Positions 49,357 through 57,816 of a stretch of DNA of 64,000 nt are shown piece after piece. The notes under the pieces were generated by a model. It worked only from the letters and a program-made list of their open reading frames with translations, ran no database searches and was not told the origin of the DNA. The position numbers and the translations under genes were made by a program. The stretch is from Modestobacter roseus. GTDB lineage: Bacteria > Actinomycetota > Actinomycetes > Mycobacteriales > Geodermatophilaceae. The first letter of the stretch is position 1, and each line of letters starts with the position of its first letter. Where the stretch lies: contig NZ_VLKF01000001.1 of assembly GCF_007994135.1 (NCBI RefSeq), positions 1,674,001 through 1,738,000 on the forward strand, in the 5' to 3' direction.

Positions 49357-50191
49357 GAGTACCTCCGTTGGTCTCAGCGGACGGGAGAGCGTCGGGCACG
49401 TACGGATCGGGGGCGACGGACCGGTTGTTCAGGTCGACGGCGAGGAAGACGTCGTTGGCCACCGGGTGCCGCAGCTCCTCGGCGAGCTGACCGATGAGCC
49501 CGGCGGTGCGGGCCAGCAGCGCGAAGCCGCGCAGCAGCTCCAGCGGCAGGCCGAGGTCGGCCAGGGCGGCGCCGCAGACGCCCGCGCCGTTGAGCGGCAG
49601 CGTCTTCCCCAGCACCTGGGGGTGGACCCGGCCGATGGCCGCGAACAGCGACAGGTGCGGGCCGTAGAGACCCTCCTCCGCGGCGATCTCGAACAGCCGC
49701 GGGGTGCGCGGGTCACCCTGCTTGTGCACGTGGTGGCCGAGCCCCGGGACGAACCGGCGGGCGGTGCGCTGGGCGGTGACGGTCTCCAGCGCGAGGGCGT
49801 CCCAGCCGGCGTCGTCGGTGGGCAGCTCGCCGTCCACGCCGGTGAGCACGTCGTGCAGGAAGCGGCCGCAGTCCTCGGTGACGCCGAGGAACCGGGACCC
49901 ACCGCCGAGCAGCCCGGCGGCCAGCGCGCCCTGCACCGAGTCGGGCGCGGACAGCCAGGTCAGCCGGGTGACGATCGCGGTCGGGGTGAAGCCGTGGTCG
50001 GCGAGCGCGGCCAGCACCGACTCGAACACCCGGGTCTCCCCCGGGGTGGGGCGGCGCTGGGTGGCCAGCCAGAACGCCAGCTCACCGAACCCGACCGAGC
50101 CCATCACGTCACGGGCGAGGTCGGTGCCGAGCAGGGTGATCGACTCCAGGCTGGAGGCCCCCAGCGCGGTCGGGTACTCGGGGGTGGTCAC
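49349..50191 (-). CDS. Citrate synthase-fold protein, citryl-CoA lyase-like
   Basis: 280 residues from GTG 50191. The catalytic-domain signature VPGLGHHVHKQGDPRTPRLF matches citrate synthase GH(R/x)VYKxxDPR with its His; length 280 is shorter than citrate synthase (about 380-430) and equals the C-terminal, citryl-CoA-lyase-like group. With the CaiB gene beside it, a path making an acyl-CoA and splitting it to oxaloacetate or similar is plausible. Substrate unknown. Confidence 0.8.
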   Translation of the reverse strand: MTTPEYPTALGASSLESITLLGTDLARDVMGSVGFGELAFWLATQRRPTPGETRVFESVLAALADHGFTPTAIVTRLTWLSAPDSVQGALAAGLLGGGSRFLGVTEDCGRFLHDVLTGVDGELPTDDAGWDALALETVTAQRTARRFVPGLGHHVHKQGDPRTPRLFEIAAEEGLYGPHLSLFAAIGRVHPQVLGKTLPLNGAGVCGAALADLGLPLELLRGFALLARTAGLIGQLAEELRHPVANDVFLAVDLNNRSVAPDPYVPDALPSAETNGGTHG

Positions 50192-51393
50192 TGCCCGGCC
50201 TCCTCGGGTGCGCTCAGCCAGCGCCGCAGCTCCGCCCCGTGCTCGTCGAGCCCGGGCGGCGGGAGCCGGTAGTCGGCCGGGGTCTCGGAGAAGGTGATCG
50301 GGTTGCGCACCGAGGGGACGGCCGAGCCGCCGTCGCCGACGCGGACGACGGGGTCGAGCCCGATCCGCTCGGCGAAGGCGACTCCCTGGTCCACGGTGTT
50401 GATGGGACCACACGGGACGCCCGCGGCGATGATGTCGGCGAACCACTCGTCCTTGGTGCGGGTGCGCAGCCGTTCGACCAGCAGCGGGCGCAGCTCGTCG
50501 CGGTTCGCCGTGCGGTCCTCGTTGCGGGCGAACCGGGGGTCCTCCGCGAGCTCCGGGACGCCGAGCACCTCGACCAGCTTGCGGAACTGCCCGTTGTTGC
50601 CGGCGGTGATGATCAGGTCGCCGTCGGCGCAGGGCAGCGGCTCGTAGGGGAACAGGCTCGGGTGGCTGTTGCCCATCCGGAAGGGCACCACCCCGCCGGC
50701 CACCACCGCGCTGGCGTGGTTGACCAGCCCGGACAGCGCCGAGGAGAGCAGGTTCACCTCGACGTGCTGACCGCGGCCGGTCTCGTGCCGGGCGTTGAGC
50801 GCGGCGAGCACGCCGATGGTGGCGTGCATCCCGGCCATCACGTCGAACACCGAGATGCCGGCGCGGTAGGGGTCGCCGTCGGGGTCACCGGTGAGGCTCA
50901 TCAGCCCGGAGATGGCCTGCACGATGAGGTCGTAACCGGGCAGCTCCGCGCCACCGGGCTGGCTGCCGAAGCCGGTGATCGAGGCGTAGACGACGCCGGG
51001 GTTGTCCCGGGCGACCGTCTCGTAGTCCAGCCCGAACCGGCCCAGGCCACCGGTCTTGAAGTTCTCGATCAGCACGTCGGCGCGGGTGGCCAGCTCGCGG
51101 GCCACGGCGACGTCGTCGGGGTCCTTGAGGTCCAGCGCGATCGACCGCTTGTTGCGGTTGACGCCCAGGTAGTAGGTGGAGAGGCCGTCGCGGACCGGGG
51201 GCTGCCAGGTGCGGGTGTCGTCGCCGTTGGGGCCCTCGACCTTGACCACCTCCGCGCCCAGGTCGGCGAGGAGCATGGTGGCGTAGGGGCCGGCCAGGAT
51301 CCGGGAGAAGTCGGCGACCAGCAGGCCGCTGAGCGGGCCCTGCGGACGGGCGGGGCCGGGCTCGGCGCCGGGCAGCGCGGGGTGCTCGGGCAT
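50188..51393 (-). CDS. CaiB/BaiF-family CoA-transferase
   Basis: 401 residues from ATG 51393 (a GAGGAG lies 11 bases upstream; a GTG at 51405 lacks a site). Family III CoA-transferase: VADFSRILAGPYATMLLADLGAEVVKVE, TRTWQPP, YLGVNRNKRSIALDLKDP, and the catalytic Asp in GYDLIVQAISGLM. It moves CoA to an organic acid. Heads operon 2; its operator-like sites lie at 51430-51454. Confidence 0.93.
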   Translation of the reverse strand: MPEHPALPGAEPGPARPQGPLSGLLVADFSRILAGPYATMLLADLGAEVVKVEGPNGDDTRTWQPPVRDGLSTYYLGVNRNKRSIALDLKDPDDVAVARELATRADVLIENFKTGGLGRFGLDYETVARDNPGVVYASITGFGSQPGGAELPGYDLIVQAISGLMSLTGDPDGDPYRAGISVFDVMAGMHATIGVLAALNARHETGRGQHVEVNLLSSALSGLVNHASAVVAGGVVPFRMGNSHPSLFPYEPLPCADGDLIITAGNNGQFRKLVEVLGVPELAEDPRFARNEDRTANRDELRPLLVERLRTRTKDEWFADIIAAGVPCGPINTVDQGVAFAERIGLDPVVRVGDGGSAVPSVRNPITFSETPADYRLPPPGLDEHGAELRRWLSAPEEAGQ

Positions 51394-51429
51394 CAGGTCA
51401 GGCACTCCTCGACGGTGAGGGCCGCCATG

Positions 51430-51454
51430 CGGACGGCCGTCCGGCGGACGTCCG
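51430..51454. promoter_or_regulatory. Operator-like palindromes CGGAC-GTCCG, sites 3 and 4
   Basis: Two perfect palindromes of the CGGAC/GTCCG half-site (14 bp and 10 bp), about 37-60 bases before the CaiB start. Half-sites equal those of sites 1 and 2 with a different centre. Confidence 0.55.
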
Positions 51455-51709
51455 AAGTCTTCGACGCACGGGCTCCGCTGTCAAGCGCCGCGCCGGCCGG
51501 CCGCCACCGGCCTGGGCGCCCGCCGACGCGCCGCCGTGGGGCACGGATCGTCGCTCCGGGCTCGGAGAGCGACGATCGGTGCGCAACAGCGCGAGGCGCA
51601 GAGGCCGGGAGCGGGCCGCGGGCAGGCTCGCGACGGCGACAGGCCCCCGCGTGCACCCCTTGACATGTGGCGGGCGCCACGCCGACAGTGGTCGCACGTC
51701 GTGACCGTT

Positions 51710-51725
51710 GGACGGACGTCCGTCC
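51710..51725. promoter_or_regulatory. Operator-like palindrome, site 5
   Basis: GGACGGACGTCCGTCC, perfect, 26 bases before the amidohydrolase start and so well placed to block transcription. Confidence 0.55.
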
Positions 51726-51750
51726 GCACGCCTGGATCCCTGGAGGAACC

Positions 51751-53253
51751 GTGTCCGATCCCGACACCGGAGTCGTGGACCAGCCGGCCGGCCGGCCCGT
51801 CGTGCTGCGCGGCGGCACCGTGCTGACCATGGACGATGCGCACACCGTGCTGCACGGGGCCGACGTCCTCGTGGTCGACGACCGCATCGCCGCCGTCGGC
51901 CCCGCCCTCGAGGTGCCCGCCGGGACGCTGGAGATCGACGCCGCCGGCGGGATCGTCATGCCCGGCATGATCGACACCCACCGGCACATGTGGCAGACCG
52001 CGATGCGCGGCTACGGCGCCGACTGGACCCTGACCCAGTACTTCGTCTGGTACTACCTCGAGCACGGGCGGGCCTTCCGCCCCGAGGACGTGCACGCGGG
52101 CAACCTGGTCTCGGCCTGGGACGCGCTGGAGGCCGGCGTCACCACCACCGTCGACTGGTCGCACGGCCTGCAGACCGTCGACCACGCCGAGGCCGCCGCC
52201 GACGCGCTGCTCGCCGTCCCCGGCCGGTTCGTGCTCGCCTACGGCAACATCCAGGCCGGCCCCTGGGAGTGGACCGCCGACCCGGCCGTGCAGGCGTTCC
52301 TCGCCCGCCGCCGCGACGAGGGGAAGCTCGGCCTGCAGCTGGCCTTCGACGTCACCGGCGACCCGGCGTTCCCGGAGAAGGCGGCCTTCGAGGTGGCCCG
52401 CGAGCTCGGCCTGCCGGTGACCACGCACGCCGGCGTGTGGGGCGCCACCAACGACGACGGCATCCGGCTCATGCACGAGAACGGGTTCATGACCCCGGAG
52501 ACCGTCTACGTGCACGCCGCCACGCTGCAGACCGACTCCTACCACCGGATCGCCGCGACCGGCGGCTCGATCTCGGTGTCCACCGAGTCCGAGCAGAGCG
52601 CCGGGCAGGGCTACCCGCCCACCTGGCAGGTGCGCCGGCACGACATCCCGGTGTCGCTGTCGATGGACACCAGCGTGTGGTGGAGCGGTGACCTGTTCTC
52701 CGCGATGCGGACGACGCTGGGCGCCGACCGCTCGCGCGAGCACCTGGAGGCGCACGCCAAGGGCGAGACCGTCACCCACGTGCACCTGCGCGCCGAGCAG
52801 GTCGTCGACTGGGCCACCCGGGGTGGCGCGAAGGCGCTCGGCCGGGACGACCTGGGCAGCCTCGAGGTGGGCAAGAAGGCCGACGTCGTGCTGATCAAGA
52901 ACGACGCGTCGCCGGTGTCCTTCCCGCTGCTGAACCCCTACGGCCACGTGGCCTTCCAGGCGCAGCGGGGCGACGTGCACACCGTGCTGGTCGACGGCCG
53001 GGTGGTGAAGTCCGGCCACCGCCTGGTCGGGGCGGACCTGGCGGCGGTGCGCCGCACGGTCGAGTCGACGGTGGCGCACCTGCGCTCGACGCTGGGCGAG
53101 GATGTCTGGGCCCAGGGCATGAACCCGGACCTGCCCGGCGACGAGGTGCTGGACAACCCGTACACCTACACCGAGTACAAGTCGCACTCCACGCACGGTG
53201 CCCGGGGCGACCTCTTCGGCGAGCCGTCGGACGACGTCCACACCCGCCACTGA
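51751..53253 (+). CDS. Amidohydrolase, ATZ/TRZ-like (metal-dependent deaminase/chlorohydrolase)
   Basis: 500 residues from GTG 51751 with TGGAGG upstream. TIM-barrel metal site: MPGMIDTHRHMWQTAMRG, a lysine/His strand THAGVWG, YVHAATL, and Asp in SLSMDTSVWW; the entry PVVLRGGTVLTMDDA is the usual N-terminal strand. The ATZ/TRZ group deaminates or dechlorinates heteroaromatics such as triazines, 8-oxoguanine or S-adenosylhomocysteine analogues. Substrate not known; in this cluster perhaps an N-heterocycle or amide. Confidence 0.9.
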   Translation: MSDPDTGVVDQPAGRPVVLRGGTVLTMDDAHTVLHGADVLVVDDRIAAVGPALEVPAGTLEIDAAGGIVMPGMIDTHRHMWQTAMRGYGADWTLTQYFVWYYLEHGRAFRPEDVHAGNLVSAWDALEAGVTTTVDWSHGLQTVDHAEAAADALLAVPGRFVLAYGNIQAGPWEWTADPAVQAFLARRRDEGKLGLQLAFDVTGDPAFPEKAAFEVARELGLPVTTHAGVWGATNDDGIRLMHENGFMTPETVYVHAATLQTDSYHRIAATGGSISVSTESEQSAGQGYPPTWQVRRHDIPVSLSMDTSVWWSGDLFSAMRTTLGADRSREHLEAHAKGETVTHVHLRAEQVVDWATRGGAKALGRDDLGSLEVGKKADVVLIKNDASPVSFPLLNPYGHVAFQAQRGDVHTVLVDGRVVKSGHRLVGADLAAVRRTVESTVAHLRSTLGEDVWAQGMNPDLPGDEVLDNPYTYTEYKSHSTHGARGDLFGEPSDDVHTRH

Positions 53254-53257
53254 CCAC

Positions 53258-53291
53258 CCTGCCGCCACCGCCGCACGGCGGTGGCGGCAGG
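53258..53291. terminator. Hairpin between convergent genes
   Basis: CCTGCCGCCACCGCCG and CGGCGGTGGCGGCAGG, perfect 16-bp arms with a two-base centre, five bases after the amidohydrolase stop. Confidence 0.75.
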
Positions 53292-53295
53292 CGTG

Positions 53296-53850
53296 TCACC
53301 CGTCCTGCAGCCGGGCGCGCAGCAGGTCGGCGACGTCGGCCAGGCCCACCTCGACCCGGCTGTACACCTCCGGGTCGAGCACCAGCGCGCCGTCGAAGGA
53401 GCCGGCCGAGGCGTAGAACGCCACCGGCACGGTGAGCGCCTGGAAGAAGGCGAACAGCGGCCGCAGCTGGTGCTCCAGCACCAGGGCGTGCCGGTCGCTG
53501 CCACCGGTGGCCACCAGCAGCACCGGGGTGTTGGCCAGCGCGTACTGGCCGACCAGGTCGAACAGGTGCTTGAACATCCCCGGGTACGACCCGCGGTAGA
53601 CCGGCACCGCGGGGATCAGCAGGTCGGCGGCCTCGACCGCCCGCAGTGCGGCCTCGACCTCGGCGGTGACGTCGTCGCGGGTGACCGCGCCGGTGAAGCC
53701 CGGGCCCAGCCCGTACACGTCGACCCGCTGCACCTCGATCGGCATCAGGTCGGCGAGGGTGTCGGTGACCAGGCCGGCCAGGCCCATCGTCCTGGACCCC
53801 TCGGCGCGCGGGCTGCCGTTGACGACGACGACCCGCAGCGGGCGGCTCAC
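53296..53850 (-). CDS. NADPH-dependent FMN reductase (SsuE/MsuE-like)
   Basis: 184 residues from GTG 53850. VVVVNGSPRAEGSRTMGLAG binds the FMN phosphate; PVYRGSYPGMFKHLFDL is the family hallmark. It supplies reduced FMN to the flavin monooxygenase encoded directly upstream (overlap GTGA), a two-component system as for alkanesulfonate or methanesulfonate monooxygenase. Confidence 0.9.
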   Translation of the reverse strand: MSRPLRVVVVNGSPRAEGSRTMGLAGLVTDTLADLMPIEVQRVDVYGLGPGFTGAVTRDDVTAEVEAALRAVEAADLLIPAVPVYRGSYPGMFKHLFDLVGQYALANTPVLLVATGGSDRHALVLEHQLRPLFAFFQALTVPVAFYASAGSFDGALVLDPEVYSRVEVGLADVADLLRARLQDG

Positions 53851-54908
53851 GCCCCGGCCGCCGCGGGCACCCGGACCTCCCGGCGCAGCACCGGGGCGAC
53901 CTCGCTGCCGAACAGCTCGATGGCCGCCAGGTGCTCGCGCTGCGGCACGCCACCGAAGCCCAGCTGCACGTTGGCCCGGGTGACGCCGTACAGCTCCGCG
54001 AAGGTGGCGATCTTGTCGATGACCTCCTGCGGGCTCCCGACGACGAGGCCGCCGCCCGGGGTCGCCTGCGCGTCGAAGGCCCGCCGGGGCAGGTCGAAGC
54101 CGCGGCCCCGCTGGTGGTTGTTCTCCCGCATGCCGACCGAGAAGTACGGGAACATCGTGTCCCGCGCCGCCTGGCTGGTCCGGCCGACGTAGCCGTGGGT
54201 GTTGATGCTGATCGGCAGGGTCGCCGGGTCGTGGCCGGCCTCGGCCGCGGCCTGCCGGTAGTACCCGACGGTCGGCAGGTGCGAGTTCACCGGGCCGAGC
54301 AGGATGGCCAGCGCCATCGGCAGCCCGAGCGCCCCGGCGCGGACCGCCGACGACGGCGTGCCCCCGACGCCCACCCAGATCGGCAGCTCGTCCTGCACCG
54401 GGCGGGGGGCGACGTCGGCGGCGACCAGCGGAGGGCGGTGCCGGCCGGACCAGGTGACCGGGTTGGCGCCACGGATCGCCAGCAGCAGGTCCAGCTTCTC
54501 CGCGAAGAGCTCGGCGTAGTCGGCCAGCGAGTACCCGAACAGCGGGAAGGACTCGGTGTAGGAGCCCCGTCCGGCGATCAGCTCGGCCCGCCCGTCGGAG
54601 ATCAGGTCGAGGGTGGCGAAGTCCTGGAACACCCGGACCGGGTCGTCGGAGCTGAGCACGGTGACCGCGCTGGTCAGCCGGATCCGCTCGGTGCGCGCCG
54701 CGGCGGCGGCCAGCAGCGGCACCGGCGAGGAGGCGATGAAGTCCGACCGGTGGTGCTCGCCCACGCCGAACACGTCCAGCCCGACCTGGTCGGCGAGCAC
54801 CGCCTGCTCGACCGTCTCCCGCACCCGGGTCTGCGGCGACGGCGTCGTCCCGGTCGACAGGTCCGGGGTCACCTCGCCGAAGGTGATGATGCCCAACTCG
54901 AAGGCCAT
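53847..54908 (-). CDS. LLM-class flavin-dependent monooxygenase
   Basis: 353 residues from ATG 54908. Luciferase-like TIM barrel: LGIITFGEVTPDLSTG, LDVFGVGEHHRSDF, RIRLTSAVTVLSSDDPVRVFQDFATLD, and GLPMALAIL. It uses FMNH2 from the partner reductase and O2 to oxidise an unknown substrate. Divergent from the MarR gene, with operator CTGACGTGTCAG between. Confidence 0.92.
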   Translation of the reverse strand: MAFELGIITFGEVTPDLSTGTTPSPQTRVRETVEQAVLADQVGLDVFGVGEHHRSDFIASSPVPLLAAAAARTERIRLTSAVTVLSSDDPVRVFQDFATLDLISDGRAELIAGRGSYTESFPLFGYSLADYAELFAEKLDLLLAIRGANPVTWSGRHRPPLVAADVAPRPVQDELPIWVGVGGTPSSAVRAGALGLPMALAILLGPVNSHLPTVGYYRQAAAEAGHDPATLPISINTHGYVGRTSQAARDTMFPYFSVGMRENNHQRGRGFDLPRRAFDAQATPGGGLVVGSPQEVIDKIATFAELYGVTRANVQLGFGGVPQREHLAAIELFGSEVAPVLRREVRVPAAAGA

Positions 54909-54960
54909 GGGGCTCCCTCTCTCTCGTCCGGGTGGTCGCGCCCCACCGTACGCGGTTTTG

Positions 54961-54972
54961 CTGACGTGTCAG
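54961..54972. promoter_or_regulatory. Operator-like palindrome before MarR gene
   Basis: CTGACGTGTCAG, 5-bp arms around GT, 25 bases before the MarR GTG and 53 from the divergent LLM start. Confidence 0.5.
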
Positions 54973-54996
54973 GTAACTGCGGGATAGGCTGCCCCC

Positions 54997-55473
54997 GTGG
55001 ACGACGCCACCTGGCTGGACGAGCGCGAGGAGCGGGTGTGGCGCGCCTTCCTGGCGCTGGGCCGTGCGGTGGACGTCGCGGTCGAGCAGCAGCTCACCGC
55101 CGAGGGGCTCTCCACCGCGGAGTACGCGGTGCTCGCCTCGCTGTCCGAGGCACCGCAGGGTGCGGTGCGGGCCCGGGAGCTGGCCCGTGAGATCGGCTGG
55201 GACTCCAGCCGGCTGGCCCACCAGCTGCGCCGGATGGAGAAGCGCGGACTGCTCACCCGCGGCCAGTGCCCCGACGACGCGCGCGGGACGATGGTGCACC
55301 TGACCACCGAGGGACGGGCGGCCCTCACCCGGGCCGCGCCGGGGCACGTGCGCACCGTCCGCGCACACTTCGTCGACCTGCTCACCGCCGAGGAGCAGAC
55401 GTCGCTGGCGGCGGTGCTCGAACGGCTCCGGGCGGCGTCCGGCGACGAGGCGCCCGGCCGGCTCCCTGGTTAG
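54997..55473 (+). CDS. MarR-family transcriptional regulator
   Basis: 158 residues from GTG 54997. Winged helix: LSTAEYAVLASLSEAP, RARELAREIGWDSSRLAHQLRRMEKRGLLTR, DARGTMVHLTTEGRAAL. Such regulators respond to aromatic acids or oxidants. Target likely the divergent LLM/FMN-reductase pair and its own downstream monooxygenase-fold gene. Confidence 0.93.
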   Translation: MDDATWLDEREERVWRAFLALGRAVDVAVEQQLTAEGLSTAEYAVLASLSEAPQGAVRARELAREIGWDSSRLAHQLRRMEKRGLLTRGQCPDDARGTMVHLTTEGRAALTRAAPGHVRTVRAHFVDLLTAEEQTSLAAVLERLRAASGDEAPGRLPG

Positions 55474-55482
55474 CCTGACCGG

Positions 55483-55812
55483 GTGATCCTGATCGTGGTC
55501 AAGTTCCCCGTCCGCCCCGAGTTCGCCGACCGCTGGCCCGAGCTGGTCAGCGAGTTCACCACCGCGGTGCGCGCCGAGCCCGGCAACGTGATGTTCGAGT
55601 GGTCGCGCAGCGTCGACGAGCCGGACAGCTACGTGCTGGTCGAGGGGTTCGCCGACGCCGAGGCCGGTGCCACGCACACCTCGTCGGCGCACTTCCGGAA
55701 GGCGATCGACGAGATGCCCGACTGGGTCGCCGGCACACCGTCGATCATGTACGTCGACTCCGCCGACCTCGCCGGCTGGGGCCCGATGGCGGAGGTGCAG
55801 CCGCGCGGCTGA
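55483..55812 (+). CDS. Abm-domain monooxygenase (quinol monooxygenase YgiN-like)
   Basis: 109 residues from GTG 55483. ILIVVKFPVRPEFADRWPEL, EPGNVMFEWSRSVDEPDSYVLVEGFAD and THTSSAHFRKAIDEMP form the ferredoxin-like Abm fold. YgiN-type enzymes oxidise quinols. Nine bases after the MarR gene, so probably one operon. Confidence 0.9.
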   Translation: MILIVVKFPVRPEFADRWPELVSEFTTAVRAEPGNVMFEWSRSVDEPDSYVLVEGFADAEAGATHTSSAHFRKAIDEMPDWVAGTPSIMYVDSADLAGWGPMAEVQPRG

Positions 55813-55870
55813 CCGGCACCCGCACACCGGCCGGGAGACCGGCCCCGGCCGGTGTGCGACCGTTCCCGTC

Positions 55871-56722
55871 ATGGTGAACGTGCTCTCCATCCAGTCGCAC
55901 GTGGCCTACGGCCACGCCGGCAACGCCTCGGCGGTCTTCCCGCTGCAGCGCCTGGGCATCGAGGTCTGGCCGGTGCACACCGTCCAGTTCTCCAACCACA
56001 CCGGCTACGGCGACTGGACCGGCCGGGTGTTCGACGGCCAGGCCGTCGACGAGGTCGTGCAGGGCATCGAGGACCGGGGCGTCCTCGGCAGCTGCGACGC
56101 GGTGCTCTCGGGCTACCTCGGCTCGGCCGACATCGGGCACGCGGTGCTCGGCTCGGTGGCCAAGGTGCGCAGCGCCAACCCGGCAGCCGTCTGGGCCTGC
56201 GACCCGGTGATCGGCGACGTCGGGCGCGGGGTGTTCGTGCGGCCCGGCATCCCGGAGTTCATGCGCGAGGTCGCCGTCCCGGCCGCGGACATCGTCACCC
56301 CCAACCACTACGAGCTGGACCTGCTGTCGGGCACCGAGACCCGCTCGCTGGCCTCGGTCAAGGACGCGGTCGCCGCCGTCCACGCCCTCGGCCCGCGGGT
56401 GGTGCTGACCACCTCGCTGGTCGCCGAGGACACCCCGGACGACGCCGTGGACCTGCTGGCGTCGGAGGGCGGCCGGCACTTCCGGGTGCGCACCCCGCGG
56501 CTGGACCTGTCGGTCAACGGCGCCGGTGACGCGATCGCGGCGCTCTTCCTGGCGCACTGGCTGGACACCCGCTCGGCCGCCGAGGCCCTCGGCCGGGCCG
56601 CCGCGTCGGTGTTCGGGCTGCTGCGGATGACCGCGGAGGCAGGGTCCCGGGAGATCCTGCTGGTCGCCGCCCAGGACGAGTACGTCGCCCCCACCCAGAC
56701 CTTCGACGTGACCGAGGTGTGA
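55871..56722 (+). CDS. pdxY: Pyridoxal kinase
   Basis: 283 residues from ATG 55871. [23 protein letters not shown] (substrate site), [55 protein letters not shown] (anion hole and catalytic Asp). PdxY type, phosphorylating pyridoxal with ATP in vitamin B6 salvage. Confidence 0.95.
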   Translation: MVNVLSIQSHVAYGHAGNASAVFPLQRLGIEVWPVHTVQFSNHTGYGDWTGRVFDGQAVDEVVQGIEDRGVLGSCDAVLSGYLGSADIGHAVLGSVAKVRSANPAAVWACDPVIGDVGRGVFVRPGIPEFMREVAVPAADIVTPNHYELDLLSGTETRSLASVKDAVAAVHALGPRVVLTTSLVAEDTPDDAVDLLASEGGRHFRVRTPRLDLSVNGAGDAIAALFLAHWLDTRSAAEALGRAAASVFGLLRMTAEAGSREILLVAAQDEYVAPTQTFDVTEV

Positions 56723-57201
56723 CCGTGACCGACTTCCCCCCGCTGACCGAGCTGGCCGCCCAGGAGCAGGAGCTGCAGTTCCGCTCCTTCACCAACGACG
56801 ACGCGTGGGAGCTCGGCCTGGCGCTGGTCACCCGGGCCCGCGCCGCGGGCCTGCCGGTGGCCGTCGACGTCAGCCGCAACGGCCACCAGCTGTTCCACGC
56901 CTCGCTGCCGGGCACCGCGCCGGACAACGACACCTGGATCCGGCGGAAGGCCGCCGTCGTCGACCGGTTCGGGCACAGCTCCCTCTACGTGGGCCAGCGG
57001 GCCCGCGAGGAGGGGACGACGTTCGAGGAGCAGTTCGGCCTGGACCCGGACCGGTACCGGGCCCACGGCGGCGCGTTCCCGGTGCTGGTGCGCGACGTCG
57101 GCCCGGTGGGCGTCGTCGTGGTCTCCGGGCTGCCGCAGGTCGCCGACCACGAACTGGTGGTCACCGTGCTGCGCGAGCTGATCGCCCGAGAGCGCGGCTG
57201 A
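56719..57201 (+). CDS. UPF0303 (GlcG/HbpS-like) protein
   Basis: 160 residues from GTG 56719 overlapping pdxY. FTNDDAWELGLALVTRARAAGLPVAVDVSRNGHQLFHASLPG and the GLPQVADHELVV close match UPF0303 family proteins, similar in fold to haem-binding HbpS/GlcG. Biochemical role not settled. Confidence 0.88.
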   Translation: MTVTDFPPLTELAAQEQELQFRSFTNDDAWELGLALVTRARAAGLPVAVDVSRNGHQLFHASLPGTAPDNDTWIRRKAAVVDRFGHSSLYVGQRAREEGTTFEEQFGLDPDRYRAHGGAFPVLVRDVGPVGVVVVSGLPQVADHELVVTVLRELIARERG

Positions 57202-57226
57202 CCCACCCGGGCCCGGGTGCGGCGGC

Positions 57227-57346
57227 TCAGTTCCTGCCGTGCGTGAGCTTCTCCATGCCCGACGTGCTCTCGGCGGCGGCCTTCTTGGCGGCGCGCTTCT
57301 CCTTGATGCTGCTGGCGGACTTCTTCGAGGCGTGCTTGTCGACCAT
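57227..57346 (-). CDS. Small Lys-rich protein
   Basis: 39 residues from ATG 57346 with GAGGGAG upstream: starts MVDKHASKKSASSIKEKRA, ends EKLTHGRN. Basic, helical, no membrane segment. Similar tiny proteins are seen across actinobacteria; function unknown. Too short for most gene finders. Confidence 0.6.
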   Translation of the reverse strand: MVDKHASKKSASSIKEKRAAKKAAAESTSGMEKLTHGRN

Positions 57347-57526
57347 GACCACTCCCTCACCGGGAGCCGGTCGGCTCCAGGCTGCGGACGCTACGCCGTT
57401 GGTGGCCGACCCACCGGGCGTACCGTCGGGCCCACGGTCACCTCGCCGGTCCGGGACACCCGTCCGGGACGGCGATCCCCTCCCGGGGCACCACCGCCGC
57501 GCCGTCGGCGGAGTCAGGCCCTCGCC

Positions 57527-57715
57527 ATGACCGCTCCCGCGACGCTGCCCACCGCACCGCCGGCCCTGCCCACCCCCGACGACCGGACCGGGGACGAGGT
57601 CGGGTGCCCGGCGTGCGCCCACCCGCTGGCCGGGCACGACCCGATCGGCGTCCGGTTCTGCCGCGCCACCGCCGCCGCGGGCCTCCACCGCGGCTGCGTC
57701 TGCCGGGCCGGCTGA
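57527..57715 (+). CDS. Small Cys-rich protein
   Basis: 62 residues from ATG 57527. CPACAHPLAGHDPIGVRFC and RGCVCRAG give five Cys and a His that could hold zinc. The Pro/Thr-rich first 25 residues are disordered. No family assigned. Confidence 0.55.
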   Translation: MTAPATLPTAPPALPTPDDRTGDEVGCPACAHPLAGHDPIGVRFCRATAAAGLHRGCVCRAG

Positions 57716-57781
57716 CCCCGGCCTGACCGGGCCACCGCCGCCCCGGTCGACGAGGCGACGTCGGACCGGCCGCCGGCCGGG

Positions 57782-57814
57782 GGGTGGGGCCGCCCGCGTC
57801 GGGCGGCCCCACCC
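57782..57814. terminator. Strong hairpin terminator
   Basis: GGGTGGGGCCGCCCG and CGGGCGGCCCCACCC form a perfect 15-bp stem with a three-base loop, three bases beyond the leftward ScyD-like stop. Confidence 0.8.
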
Positions 57815-57816
57815 GG

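Larger units (their letters stand above)
51394..51750. other. 357-base divergent promoter region
   Basis: No ORF. Contains palindromes CGGACGGCCGTCCG (51430-51443) and CGGACGTCCG (51445-51454) before the CaiB gene, an 11-bp-arm inverted repeat GATCGTCGCTC/GAGCGACGATC (51546-51577), and GGACGGACGTCCGTCC (51710-51725) before the amidohydrolase. Confidence 0.6.
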
